This document shows, one piece after another, positions 10,378 through 22,766 of a stretch of DNA of 64,000 nucleotides (within the stretch, counting starts at the first letter, position 1; the number at the start of each line of letters is the position of its first letter). The stretch spans positions 5,202,501 to 5,266,500 of the forward strand of contig WPIO01000003.1 in the NCBI GenBank assembly GCA_009760855.2, read 5' to 3'. A model generated the notes under the pieces. That model worked only from the letters and a program-made list of their open reading frames with translations. It was not told where the DNA came from and did no database searches. Made by a program: the position numbers and the translations under genes. Source of the DNA: Cristatella mucedo. Its lineage: Eukaryota; Bryozoa; Phylactolaemata; Cristatellidae.

Positions 10378-10993
10378 GTCGCCGACAGTGTTCACTACTC
10401 CCCACTTTTCCCTTTCTCTTTCACGCACGGCTAGGATCCTTTCGCGACGACGGCCAGATTTGGCAACTGGAAAATAAGCTGGTGGTGCATATTGCAAACT
10501 ACCAATGACATCTCAATTAGGCGATTTACGAAGTTATTGACCAGACGAACAGGGAGGCACGCATCAGCAAAAGAATGGGCTGCATGCATTATCTAGTGGC
10601 CGAGGTAGTCGCTGAAAATCGAACAGTTGCGACGTTTTGTAAATGTGGTACGATTCTAAACGATGAAGCACCCTCTCTTCTTCAAATGGGAGGGACCACA
10701 AAGATTGGCTCAACCTTCGCGGCGCAGCTTCGTCAAGCTCTCAGCTTTCATTTTAAAGAGGATTGCCCAGTTTGCTACCATTCCGCTCCAAAAGCCCCGC
10801 CAATGACCCAGGACAATCACCCCTATCGCCATTCAGACGGAAGTCATCCTTGACCACGCTCGCCTGGCTTGTAATCGTCTCGACGATGAACTACGAGACG
10901 ATTGTAACCTCTATACGCCGGCCGAGACACCCGATGCGAGCAAAGCAGGGCAGCTGGTGGCTGCCAGCTGCTCCGTTCAGGTCAAGGCACATG

Positions 10994-11030
<37 letters not shown>

Positions 11031-12888
11031 AAATGTGCATATGTTGTATATGCACAGCATTTGACCAAATGAATACCGAATATAAATTTCAGCAAATATA
11101 ATAAACGTACAATATATACGCTTGGGCAGGCGCATGTTTATGTGCTTGCACTTACCCACAAGTAAGCTTAGCTTATCCGCTGCCGGCACGCATGCGCTAG
11201 TAGAGTAAGCAGCAGCCCTTCTGCGAGCGTCCCGATACACATAGAAAGCGGCTGACAAAGAGCTGCGGCCGCTGGCCACCCAGGCTGCTCGGCGGACGCA
11301 CTGGCGGCTTCCGGTGTGATTTCGCTGCTGATGGAGCTGGCAGCTCGCCGCCGCCGCCGCCACTGCCGCAGCATAGCGAGACGGGAGCACTAGGGTCGAG
11401 CGTCAGCCCAGCGCATTTTCTCCGGTTATATCATTCGGGGGCACTTTTCAACCACTTACTTAATCGCCGCCGATTGCACACAGCGGCCCCCAACTACGGC
11501 GCTGCAGCATTGTTTCCATGCGACCCATCGTCCTCACTCGGTCTAGCGGCCGGCGCTCACGCATCGGCAATCGAGTCGCGACCATCGAAGCAATGCTGCC
11601 CGCTCCCGTTCACCTCGGCGAGGAGAGCTCGGCAGAACGAACGCGCGATGCGACAGCCGCGCGCGTCCGCAGCACGTCCAGCTCGCTGGCTGCGAGTAGG
11701 CGCCGCCCGTAATCGGCGCTCCGCGGCGAAGCAGCGCCGCCGCATCGCAGAACCGCCAGGGCCAGGAGGCACGAAGAGCCTCAAGATCGATGCTGCGCGA
11801 CGCTCAGCTCAGAGACGCGCCACTGCGCGCATCCGTTCAGTCGCGAGCATCGTGCCCACTACATGTGCATTCTGGGGCGTCCATGGACCGACCGAGTCCA
11901 TGGACCGACCGACCGCGTTACGGCCGCGGAGTCAAGTGCGAATCGCAGGCGACTCTGCGGCTGGCGCGCACGCCACACCAGAACGCCCGCTCTGATGCGA
12001 CGCAATGACTGCCCGACGATCGTAGCCCGCCTGCCCTGCAGCGCGCGCTCCGCGAGCGGAATCCAAGCTTCAGCTTAGCCGCGATAGCTTGCGCTCGGCT
12101 GCGGAGCTAAACGGCCGGAGCTCGTGCCGCTCATCGGCGGCTAATTCGTTAGGCCTTTTGCCAGGCGGGGCGCGGCACCGCCGGCCCAATTAGGCGAGCG
12201 AGCGAGCAGCGATCGCCGACCGGCCGTCTCCGTCTGCGTCCCTGCCCACGCGTGGCGCTCCGCCGCCGGCGCGGCGGCGCTGGCGCCGCGTACCCACTCT
12301 TCAAACGTTGGCAGTTCGTGCATAACAAAAACAAAACCGGACTCCGTGGTGCTGCCTTTCGCCTGGCGCGAACTTCGCACACGCTTCCTTTGGTATTTCG
12401 CGGCATGTCACAGTATTCCTCGGCTTTCCGCAGTAAGCTAAATCCGACGCCGTCTCGATTGCACCCGGAATCTTGGTCGGTGGGTCATTTCCGTCTGGGC
12501 CGAGCGGCGTGAGAACTTTTTTGCCGGTGAATTCAACAAGGCTCAGCTTTGATCGGTCGCAACGACTTTTCAATCTTATTAGTTGATATATATTCTTACC
12601 ATTCCCTTAATATCGTCGTTGGTAAAGAATACTATGGTTAGCGTTTTCGAAATTGGTACACGATTAACCTAAGCGAAAGCTAAAATCGCACGGCCCGCAA
12701 ATAAACCAAACATCGGGAGAAGTTCCGAAGGTCGAGGATGGCACGGTGCGATGCTTCCATTGTGGCGGCGGGTGTCCTAGCGAACACTAATACGCACACA
12801 CGCACGCGCGCGCGCGCGCACACATACACACACACACACACCACACAAACACATACACACTCACGCACACTCACACACAAGCACACAT
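10378..12888. other. Unassigned region; no confident gene
   Basis: A TA microsatellite lies at 10993-11023. From about 11.2 to 12.3 kb the sequence is GC- and CpG-rich with overlapping short frames, like the leader of the receptor gene, and may be another CpG-rich regulatory or first-exon region. A 92-codon frame at 10575-10853 has CxC and CxxC pairs but no recognisable family. Confidence 0.3.
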
Positions 12889-12890
12889 AC
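12792..12890. repeat. (CA)n/(CG)n alternating purine-pyrimidine tract
   Basis: CACACG repeats with a CGCGCG core, ending at the first Helitron-like unit. Confidence 0.85.
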
Positions 12891-12891
12891 A

Positions 12892-13026
12892 TCCTTACTA
12901 ATTAAAGCGAGGAAGTCTTTCATCTTTCCGCTATGCTGCACTTCCGTCATGCACAAGATGGCTACCAGTACTTCCTGGACTGACGTGTAATTTTGAAATG
13001 ACTGCGAGAATAGTCCAAAGGCAGTG

Positions 13027-13028
<2 letters not shown>
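12892..13028 (+). mobile_element. Helitron-like non-autonomous repeat, unit 1
   Basis: It begins TCCTTACTAATTAAAGCGAG, a block shared with units at 13.1, 13.4 and 39.6 kb, continues with AAGATGGC and CAGTACTTCC blocks, and ends GGACT...AGTCC..GGCAGTGA just before a TA microsatellite. The TC start, 3' hairpin and absence of terminal inverted repeats suggest a Helitron-type element, but no Rep/helicase sequence is present. Confidence 0.5.

Positions 13029-13089
<61 letters not shown>
13028..13089. repeat. (TA)n microsatellite
   Basis: Uninterrupted TA run of about 31 units between Helitron-like units 1 and 2. Confidence 0.98.
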
Positions 13090-13092
<3 letters not shown>

Positions 13093-13097
13093 ATTAA

Positions 13098-13411
13098 TCT
13101 CTACTAATTAAAGCGAGAAAGTCCATCCGTCACTCGGCAAGATGGCGCACTTTCGTAACGCGGCAAGATGAAGCAGTGTTGTCTTTCGTGACCTTACTAT
13201 GACTACTCCTACGAGCTGCTCACTGGCTGTGGACTTGATCTGTTACGTTATAGTAGTTCCTTCACGGGAGGACAATGCTGCACCATCTTACCGCATGGCA
13301 GAAGTACGCCATCTTGCTAAGCGTAGAACGTGTTCCATCTTGTGGCGTGACGGACTTGCTCGCTTGAATAAGTATAGATGACTCAGCAAAGCGAGTCCAC
13401 AGGCAGTGAGC
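13098..13411 (+). mobile_element. Helitron-like non-autonomous repeat, unit 2
   Basis: It starts TCTCTACTAATTAAAGCGAG, ends with the hairpin GACTCAGCAAAGCGAGTC (13380-13397) and CAGGCAGTGAGCTC, and is longer than the other units owing to an internal segment. Unit 3 begins at its last bases, so the two are head to tail. Confidence 0.5.
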
Positions 13412-13563
13412 TCTTTTTAAAGCAAGGAAGTCCGTCTGTCCGTCATGAGGCAAGACGGCGATCAGTACTCCCGGAAATGACGTGTGATCGAGAGCAAAAT
13501 GTTTATGTGCATTATTTTATTTGGCACACTCAAAGAAGTCAGTCGGCAAGCAGCGAGCTTTAT
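13411..13563 (+). mobile_element. Helitron-like non-autonomous repeat, unit 3
   Basis: It starts TCTTTTTAAAGCAAGGAAG, shares the AGTACTCCCGGAAATGACGT and ATGTGCATTATTTTATTTGG blocks, and ends CAGCGAGCTTTAT before a TA-rich microsatellite. The 3' hairpin is degraded. Confidence 0.5.
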
Positions 13564-13608
<45 letters not shown>

Positions 13609-13672
13609 GTATATATATATACATATATATATATGTATATATATATATGTGTATATATATATATATATATAA
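13563..13672. repeat. (TA)n microsatellite with ACAT/GTAT interruptions
   Basis: TA-rich run directly abutting the end of Helitron-like unit 3, interrupted by regular ACATAT and ATGTAT variants. Confidence 0.95.
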
Positions 13673-16600
13673 ATCTTAGCATTCCTTGGGTGATACTTTC
13701 AAAAGCCGCAACAGATACTTAAACTAGTTATGAAAGTACAAAAGGTCATGGTTTCATAGCTACTTTAAGTGTTATTGTGGCTTTTGCATTTACCACGGTA
13801 CACCCATAGTTCTGTCGACCAATCAAAAAGCGGCTGGGACATTATCACCTCGTCTTGTCGCTTGCTCTGCATTCAGTTATGTGAACAAAATATTGCACTG
13901 GTGCCAGCCAGCGAGAACGAAAATTTAATGAAATGATCAAGTCTATCTGCAACTTGACCGCGGCTTATAGCGGTGGTTTCGCTTATAGGGTACTGTACCG
14001 AGCTGAGTAATGTACGCAGTATCGTGCTTCGTTGTAGCTTCGTTCCGATTTTGGTTTCGCCTAGATACAATTAACATCCGACTACGAGTGCCATCTCCGC
14101 CAATACGAGTCTGTTGCTGGGCATTGCTAAGGCGGCAGTTGTAACGTAGAAGGCAGGCGGACGGTGAGTCAAAGGCCAGAGTGAATCGAGAAGGGTCATG
14201 CTTAACGTCACTGCGATATGGCCCAATGATGGAAAACTAAACTTAAGCAAAGCTTATTTTCGCCAGCGTCAAAGGAATTTGCCACATTCAAGAACAGCTG
14301 ACCAACGCAAGTGCTACATTGTTAAATGGGCAATCGCTCTCGAGCGAGATCCAGTGAAAAGCAGCAAAGCAAATGTCGACAGATCAACCGGTTTCCTTTA
14401 AACAGAAAAGCCTTATTGGTTTCAAACCACCTTGCGGTGACCAATAAGGATTTTTGTGAGGCAAGACACAAACCAACTACTTAAGTTGTGAAGAGCGAAC
14501 ACGACTCGCACCCCTAAATCTTGCCCTATAGGTGAGGAGTCCTTGACGACCGAGGTCGTGTGCTCGAGCCCTGCGGCATACGTGCAATGCCTTGACAGAG
14601 ACTGGGTACTGATAGGGTGCTAAGTAAAAGAATTTTTTATGTATAGCATACGCGAGCACAAATAAGCTGCATGCACTCCAAGCGGACATACAAACGCGTC
14701 CGAGTCACGGTAACCATCACACAACCACATCCATCTGCACAAGACACGTGTACGCAAAGCACGCACATGTGCACATACGCACACGACGCCCACCCACAAC
14801 TGTGCATACAAATGCGTTCGCACATACGTTCGCATCAGCACCTACGCTGAAAAAAAACACGCTCTCTCTCGCGTGGAAGCATTAGCACACAGATTCATGC
14901 TGGTGCATACACGCACATGCAAGCATGCACACATTTGCACTCGGTGCCTTACTCACAGGCGAGTTCGCACACAAACTTACTCGCATGCATGCACAATCGT
15001 TAAACCACGAACATGCGTATTAAAATGAAGACGCACGCAAGCATGCACGCACATCAATAATAGCCTCGCACAGACCCATGAACCAAAAAGACGCGAGACC
15101 GTACCAACACCCACAAGCAACAAATATTTGACGCGCGTGTACACGTATACGTCCATATCGCGAAATTGGATTGACTTTTTCGCAGCTTTCCCGTGAGTTT
15201 TCGCTGTTCGTGTTCAGTGGAGATTAAAAAACCATCAATTGAAAGGTTGGAGAAACCAACGGATGGAAATAGAGACGTTAGTCGCCGTAGTCATTAAGCA
15301 ATGCCCTGGGGCAGCTCTCAGGTTAGATGCGATACTAGCCCTTGCCTTAGTGGGTCTGACTAGGGCACCTAGAGCAACCCGTAGCGGGCGGACTAGCCAA
15401 GAAGAATTGGGTAGGAGACACGTTAGTTAACCGGGAGTGGAGCGAGGTATCAGTCTGACAGCGAGATCCGCTCAGGTTAGAAAGGAGCTTTGGTCAGACA
15501 AAAGAGCGGTTAGGATGGGATCTGACTACTGTACTCTATTAGACGAAGAGCGAAAGGATGGCAAGCTGGTGCAGGAGCCACGTTATAAATTACAGGCGGA
15601 AAGGAATAGGCCAAGAACGGACACCAAGAGCGGGGGTCCAACAAAGTAGCAGCTACGCTCAAGGTCAAGAGGGCGGAGAGAATGGAGAATAAACGAGACG
15701 ACCGACAGAGCTCGGGGCTGCAGCTTCGGTAGTCGATGCGAGACTACGCCTCGAGAGCGCGAGAGTCGAACCTACGGCGACGAACAGCTAAGTGCAACTT
15801 GGACTGCACGGTTGTGTTCTGTCGGCTACTCAGTTTGCTGCTCATACCATGAGGCGCTGTAGCGATCCATCTTCGGGGTCGGGACCATCGCTAGCGACGC
15901 AGGCGTAAGGTAGCGTATTGCAATCGGGCTTCGGGAGTTCTCACGCAGTTAACTCCGTCGGTCCGATTCGCGCCGCGCCAAGCGCTTGCGCCGGTGCGTA
16001 ACCATTACTGCTGCTTTCGGCACCCAGTTGTGGCAGCTTGCGTTTTAACCGTGCTGCAGTGCTGCACTACACCGTCCACTGGTAGAGAACCCGGGGGACG
16101 TACGTCTGTGTGGTTACAGCGTAACCAATAGAAACGAGCAGAAACGAACTGGAAGGGAAGCAAAATTGCAACGGAACTCAGCGGAAATTTCTGAATTGCA
16201 CTCGGCGCTTGCCGACTATGTGAAGCTGCTCTGCTGCCGTTTTTAATTCCAGAGCCTTATTTGGAAGTGGTGCTTACTCCGTCACCACTGCCAACCGTCG
16301 CAAGCACAGAATTTTTATTCGGATGTATGTGTAATGTCCACTGGGGAGAATGTGGAAAACGTTCCACTACGACCAAATATTTGGGGTTAAGATGCGATGT
16401 TGTGTACAGAAACTATATAAAAGACGGGATGTAACTACGAGGAATCTGGGGCCACCATCAACAATGCGAGAGCATTGGCTCATTGACTGCCGCTCGACCC
16501 GCCGCGGAAGTGCTCCCCCGCCGCCATTTGTGCTTAGTACGTGGGAGTGCTTGCCCGCCGCCATTTTCGCTTGGTGGCGGCTAAGAGTGCTTTGCTACAG

Positions 16601-18420
16601 CTGTCCTAGCTGTAAAGTACCTCTGAAGCAATCAAAGCACGTTTTACTTCAAAACCAACAGTGATGGACGCAAGCAATGACTGCGATAATTCAGGTAGCT
16701 GTTGCATGCTAGTTTTGTGAGCCGCCAAGTGCCCGGACTGGCTGTCGAGCTGAGGCGGTATGCTGTGAACACTGTGGTGACGCAAGACTACCTTTCAAGC
16801 CAAACCAAAGAGGCGACGAATAAATTAATGAATGCACGCTCGTGCCATTCTTAAACAGGCTTCTATTTTTTTAGGTACCTCCATGAATTGCACATCTTGT
16901 CCAGTGACATTCGCTGCTCTCCGTGTGTAGTGCTGTTTGCTCAGTGAATGCTGTTTGCGCGAGCTTTCTACTTCGACCTCTGAACCGTTTCTTCCTGGTA
17001 GAGATTGCTCTACTGGTTTAGCTTTCTAGATAGCAGCATTATTGCTTACAATCAATGAAGCAGGTGAAACCACCTAGGTTGCTTTAGAAAAGGAGTGTCA
17101 GGAATACTGAAGACGGGGATAATCGTGGTAGCACCATTTAAGCACCCTCACAAGCACCATAGCCGGATCCAGCAGCGTACAGTCTCGTTGAGGCTCTCAG
17201 AGCAGCAGCAGATAATCGCTGTCATATGCTACATCGCCCGCGGTCAGTGGTATCCTGTCAAGTGTTGCCTCGGCGCTATCTCATGGGTCCGCTCGCCCAG
17301 CCTACTTATCAGAAACAGCCCATCAAAGGCAGATTAATGTACCGCGCGCTAGGCACATCAGCAGCTGGGGCGGTTCATCATCAGCAGCTAGGTCCATACC
17401 TGTACCCAAGCCACATTAGTATCAAGACAGCATTGCCTGCTTGCGTTCCCATTCCACGGGCTGCAATTTTACTTGTTCGTTAGTATAAGAGCTTTAGTAC
17501 GAACGACTGTACACTCACAAAATTCTTAGTATATCATTAGCCGCTAAGTACACTTGAAACCACATGCCTGCGTCGGTAATTCATAGGGAGAGTCGGGGAA
17601 CCTACCCAGGGGCCTAGCCGCTTTTAAGCTTTTTCATGCTACAAGTTACCAGTGCGGAAAGATATAATTAATAACAATAATTCAGTTGTCATAAACTCCA
17701 AAGGCAGGCATGGCTTGAAAACTGTGGTATTCTGTCCGCCGCTTTAAATTTCCGTGTACTTCAACTCGGGCAAGTTGGATAAGATTTTTATGCTTCATCA
17801 GCACTAGTACATTTTCTATGGCAATGCAGCTGCTAACTTAGAGCACGCTGTATATTAAGCCACGAACACGTGCAAGATTGATAATTCAAAATGTCTACCG
17901 TTAGTCCCTGCAGTCGGTGCCGGCCGCCAATGCAGCAATAGCTGGAGATATCTGCAAGGTATGGCCAGGGAATGAAAAAAGTGGATTCGTAATGCATGCA
18001 GCAAACTTAATTGCCAACTAAATAAAAAGCTGATGCGACGGTCAGGTTGAGGAAGTCGCTTAAAGCCACGGGCATGTGCACGTAGCTATCCTCAAAGGTT
18101 CTTAATAAAATTAGCTTAGGGTACGCGCCTAATTATAGCTTAAACGGCAACGGTTGCAGAGTCAAGTTGCAATATATCGCATAGTCGATGCACGATCAAT
18201 CGCGTTGAAGTTGTCGGAGGCTGCGATGACACAACTTACTGTAGATGGTTTTTCTAGCCAAGTTCAGAGTAGCGCTGTCCTCAAACCGCGTTTCTCGGAA
18301 GCTGTCTATGAGATAAGTTTTAAGGATTCGTGTAGGCTATGTCACCTTGCCACTGCATCTTTAATCAGATAGGGCTGCTACGCCGAATGCCAGCGGCCCT
18401 CAGGAAATATCAGCTGAGCA
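13673..18420. other. Unassigned noncoding region with a possible SINE remnant
   Basis: No domain was recognised. A probable decayed SINE lies at 14512-14640. From about 14650 to 15130 the sequence is a degenerate CA/CG/CATG alternating tract. The part at 15.2-16.1 kb is GC-richer and holds short frames without known features. Confidence 0.3.
14512..14640 (+). mobile_element. Probable decayed SINE, class B
   Basis: AGGTGAGGAGTCCTTGACG followed by the B-box-like GTGCTCGAGCCC resembles the tRNA-derived heads of the other SINEs. The downstream GTGCAATGCC..GACAGAGACT..AGGGTGCTAAG is a weak match to the L2-type tail. Decay makes this tentative. Confidence 0.4.
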
Positions 18421-18600
18421 TGATAATAATAATAATGATACACTTGATAAAGCACCCTCAGAGAACTCAATCTCTTTCTAGGCGCTTTGCATGTGCTGAA
18501 AAGGAAACACTACCGAATGGTGAGTTGTATCATGCTTGATAAACAACACGAATAACATTGTTAAGGGTGCCATGCACGGATAACCAATCAGACATCACTT
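18421..18600 (-). mobile_element. L2 3' end fragment
   Basis: The minus strand reads the L2 terminal block (AAAGCGCCTAGAAAGAGATT, GAGTTCTCTGAGGGTGCTTT, ATCAAGTGTATC, ATTATTATTAT). The sequence to about 18600, with the CATGCTTGAT/CACCATTCGGTAG-like segments, matches the 3' UTR of the family. Confidence 0.8.
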
Positions 18601-19375
18601 TTCGTTGGCAACCGTAGTAGTGACCAGTTAAAGCAAAGCCATTTCGAAAACAGCTCCAAACAGAGTGATTGGCTGTCTTTTCTTCGATTGGTTTTTACTT
18701 CCTGGTGGAGCAATATTTTCGATTCGAGCTGCTGTGCCGGGGCCCACTTAAGGCTACCGGAAGAACGTCAGCTGATTATTCGGGTACTGGGCCATAGAGC
18801 TGGCAAGCTAGCTAGCTAGCTGTGGAGCGAAGTGGGTGGGAGCTGCAGGTTTACCGCAAGCTAATCCGATGCCACATCCGGGAAGTTCTTCTTTCCGGCG
18901 CTTCGCGCCTGCTCTGTATGGCAAGCTTCGTCTGCCGCGCCCAATGCGTGGGAACCGGTCGAAACGCACGAGGGCAGCAGTTTCATGGTATGCTCACGAA
19001 CTCCGGAAGTCTCGGCTCGGAGCGGTCGAGAGGGCTCGTTCTGGCTAGCTCGAACCTCGTCGCTTTTAGCGAGCTTCTGGAATGTCTTCTCGCTGACGCA
19101 GCTCTGAAGCGATTCGAAGAATCCGTGGTTTGGAGTTTCTACGCTAAATTTCACGTTTTAGCGAGGGGAGTTGCTGTTAAATTAATTTAGAAAAATAGCG
19201 AACTATACAAGATGAGAATTGTTTCCAAGTTAACCGGCTAACACGACTCATTTGGCAGCATTACGCATCAACATCAGTCACTGCCGAGGTCAGTGCATTA
19301 CATTGAAGAGTTGTCTACAGTTGACGGCGCCGCATCTGCCTCCAATAGTAATGCAATGTTTCTTAATTTATATTT
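18601..19375. other. Unassigned; overlapping open frames without homology
   Basis: A 122-codon frame on + (18822-19190) and a 97-codon frame on - overlap here. Neither shows a domain, and both sit in a locally GC-rich patch, so I do not call a gene. Confidence 0.3.
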
Positions 19376-19478
19376 ATAATTCGTATACATGGCGCCTGAA
19401 GAGAACATAATCTCTATTCAGACGCTTCACAGATGCTTTGAAGCTCCAGCCCACGACTTCTGTCCTCCTACCTATCTT
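19376..19478 (-). mobile_element. SINE class B (L2-tailed), minus orientation
   Basis: The minus strand reads a B-box-like GTCGTGGGCTGGAGCTTCAAA, then an L2-like tail with CTGAATAGAGATTATGTTCTC, AGGCGC and an AT-rich end. It directly abuts a decayed L2 copy on its right. Confidence 0.55.
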
Positions 19479-20890
19479 CGAGTGTATAACGATCTACTTA
19501 GGAATGCAGACATAGAAAGATTAACACTGCTATTTTGCTCTGTATTTTGACAGCTTTTGATACTATATATCGTCATGTCCTCCTCGAGCACCTCTCATCT
19601 CGCGTGGAAACTGGTACTGCACTGCATTGGTTTAGGCTCTATCTCAGTGGGAAACTCCTGAGTATTGATGTGAACAAGAAAAGATCATCTCAAGAACCGC
19701 ATAAGTATGGGTGACCTTATAGCTCTGTGCTTGGTCTCGTTCTTTTCAAGGTTTACACTCTGCTTGCCGATGTGAATACCAGGCAAAATCTAGGCTTTAA
19801 CTTCCATGCAGACGATACTCAGTTGTACCTTTGATGCGATCCCTAGCAGCCCTCTAGCAAGTCAAATTTTCTCAACTCCCTTTCAGCACATATTGATGAC
19901 ACCCACACATGGTTGGCAGCACACTTTCTTAAATTGAATGATGATAAAACCAACCTACTAGATATAGGTAAAACAAGCGTGATTCAGAAATTGGAAAGGC
20001 TGACGCTCAAAATCGGCTCCGCCACAATATCTCGTGCTGGATCTGTACGAAATATAGGTGTCATTTTCCAAAGTTACCTATCATTAGACGACCACATCAG
20101 CTCCACACTAAAGTGTGCCTACTTTCAGCTACATAACATGGCTACAATTCGGACGTGTTTAGGCAGGCATACCACATCTTAATTGGTCTATACATTTGTG
20201 ACATCCCGTGTCAATGTTTTTAATCCACTGCTTGCTGGTCTACCAGCCTGTGCAATCAGGTGCTTACAGCTTGTGCAGAAATTTGCAGCTCGGCTTGTCT
20301 GTCGTGAGCGTCGCATTTTCCACATCACACCACTTCTCGCCGATATGAACTGGCTCCAGGTCAAACCAAGCATCGATATGTAGGTTTTGTCAATCACTTT
20401 TAGGTTGGTTCATTCTTTGGCTCCAGCCAAGCTATCAGATCTAGTCCCGCCAGGCTAAACATTGTACCACCGGCTTTCCGGAATCTGATTGTTTGCCTAT
20501 ACATCGAACGAACATCAATTTTTGAGACCGAGCCATTTGTTCGTATGCTCCTAAAATCTGGATCTCGCTTCGACTGGCGGCACGACATCACCCCCACCCG
20601 ACTTGACCACATTTAAACAGAAGCTAAAAACACATCTATTGATTAGAGCAGTTAGTAGGTCCACGTTATTATTCCGTTGTGTGCTTAGGCCTGCTGGCAC
20701 TGTGCATGCTGCCACTAACCATATTTGCAGCCCGACCTTGTGCACGTCAATCTAACCACGTTATGCTAGTTGTCATTGGGCACACTACCACTAACCATTC
20801 GACCATGCTTCTTTTACAGCAAATATAAAGTGCCTTGAAAGAGTTTGGATTCTCTGAGGGGGCTATAAAAAATGTATCAGTATTATTATA
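19479..20890 (+). pseudogene. Decayed L2 LINE copy (RT to 3' end)
   Basis: It follows the young element from the segment just before RT motif A to the 3' tail, with many stops and frameshifts. Recognisable parts are TGCAGACGATACTCAGTTGT (the catalytic DDTQL region near 19808), AATTGAATGATGATAAAAC (motif D), the GTCTGTCGTGAGCGTCGC block near 20290 and the 3' signature at about 20817-20890. It is nonfunctional. Confidence 0.9.
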
Positions 20891-20891
20891 T

Positions 20892-20950
20892 ATATATATT
20901 CACCTTGACCTCGGTTCGAGGCGAGCATCTTAACCACTGGGCCAATCCAG
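20892..20950 (-). mobile_element. SINE head fragment
   Basis: The minus strand reads GGATTGGCCCAGTGGTTAAG, a good tRNA A-box-type head, followed by GATGCTCGCCTCGAACCGAGG. The rest is missing. It lies directly after the L2 tail and TA run. Confidence 0.5.
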
Positions 20951-21477
20951 GGTGTCAGAGCTGTGCACACGCAGTTCTGAGGCTTAAGCCACTGAAAAAT
21001 GACAAATGGTCTGGTGCCGAGCTTGATAGCAACCTGCCGCCTGCATTTATCCAGAGTGCCTGGCAGTGGCCAAAAACTGTCGAGTCCCACAATCCACCCG
21101 TAAAGCGCGACGTTTTGAAAACTCCGCTCCTCCCAATTTCTTAATGCTCCGCCAACATTTGGATACACGTACTAGTGTCACCGATTGTTGCGGCTTCATT
21201 GTAGTCGTTAGATTTGTGGCTGTCAGCTTATTAGTTGAGTTTTAGTTAATGCGTTTACCCAAAAGTTGAACAAACGTCTTTAAAGTCGTCTGCTCCTTGA
21301 CACTTTACACTTGCGTAAAGCTATGCAATGCGAGAGAAAATTGCAGAGTAGCTTGTCTAACTAGCGGTACACAAACCAAGCCAATACGACTACTTCGGTA
21401 TTGGATGATAGGGACATATTTGTCAACAGTCATTATTCCCAGGATAAGAGGCTCGGGGTGACGTCTACTACTTAGCA

Positions 21478-21640
21478 TATATAATAAATATAATTCATTC
21501 GTATAGCACCCTAGGAGAACCAAACCTAGATGCAGACGCTTCGCATTTCCCCAGGGCTCGAGCCTACGACTTCGGTCGTCAAAGGTGACCGAGCAACTTG
21601 ACATCGGTCGTCGATGGCAAGCACCCTGGCCATTGGCTAA
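21478..21640 (-). mobile_element. SINE class B (L2-tailed), minus orientation
   Basis: The minus strand reads a head with GGCCAGGGTGCTTGCC, a B-box-like GTAGGCTCGAGCCCTGG, then AAATGCGAAGCGTCTGCATC, TTTGGTTCTCCTAGGGTGCT and an AT-rich end. The tail follows the order of the L2 3' signature. Confidence 0.55.
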
Positions 21641-22651
21641 AACCAGGAAAGGTGCCTCACGACTCTTTTGACTGTACAGACGGGTTAATAGGGACACCGT
21701 GTGGATGCCTTAGGACGACCAGCACCGCAGGTGAAGTACTCGACGGAGGCCAAGTGCCCAGCCGTGAAGCTGAGCTGCCGCCATTACCTTGGAACGGCAG
21801 ATGGAAGCCGCGGGAATCGATTAAGGCGTGCGTGCGAACGGGCCTCGGTAATATCGGCGAGCATTACTCGCAGCTTCGGGGGGGGACGGTGGCGGTGGCA
21901 AAAAATCAAGTTCTGCACGCCCAGTGATTGACTGCAGCGACGGCAGCGGCCGCGCCGCCTCAGGATGCTATTATTTCTGAGAGTCGCAGTCGATTAAGAT
22001 GACCCGTAGCACGAGCCCTCCTCCGTCACCGCTAGCCTGACTTTGCTTCAGTCTGATAATTGATTGCCTAACTAGACGTTCGACGCAACTGCATGCGTCT
22101 GGCTACGTGGTTTCAAGTCACGTTTGCCATTGCAAATGCATGCGGTCAGGGCGGCAGCATGTTCAATTTTGCAGTAACTCCGCTGGCTAAGACGTCCCGC
22201 GGGCACTCGTAAAGTCATACGTAAGAGACATGGCACCGGAATGCTGTCACCTGTTACCAGCCATTGTGTGATCGAGCTTCCACTTTCTGCGTACCGATAA
22301 TGCAAAGTGTCGAGTTAACCGACGACATCTAAAAGAGCGAAGTAAATCCCAAGAACAGGGCTTAACCAAACTCCAGAGAACGGGGCAATCAGGAGTGAGC
22401 ATAACTGGGCACTCAGTTGTGTTCAAAGGCGAGTCTCGCACCATGCAATGGAGTGGTGGCGTGTGGCTTACAGCCGCAGCTGCGTGGCATCACCCTGGCT
22501 GGTTGAGGAATGCTTAGCTCCCCTTGCTCCACGGCCATCACCAACGAGGCCACCTAACCGTGTTTAGCCTGCTCGGCTGCTTAAAAACCGAGATGGCGAT
22601 TACGACTACGAGAATGAGGAGGTGAGAATGCAACTGATTCGCCGATGAGCC

Positions 22652-22766
<115 letters not shown>

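Noticed and set aside
13378-13722. Frames with Ile-Tyr repeats here and at 29.9, 33.5 and 39.4 kb
   Set aside because: They are translations of TA microsatellites.
18822-19190. 122-codon + frame
   Set aside because: No domain, no splice partners, and an equally long frame on the other strand.
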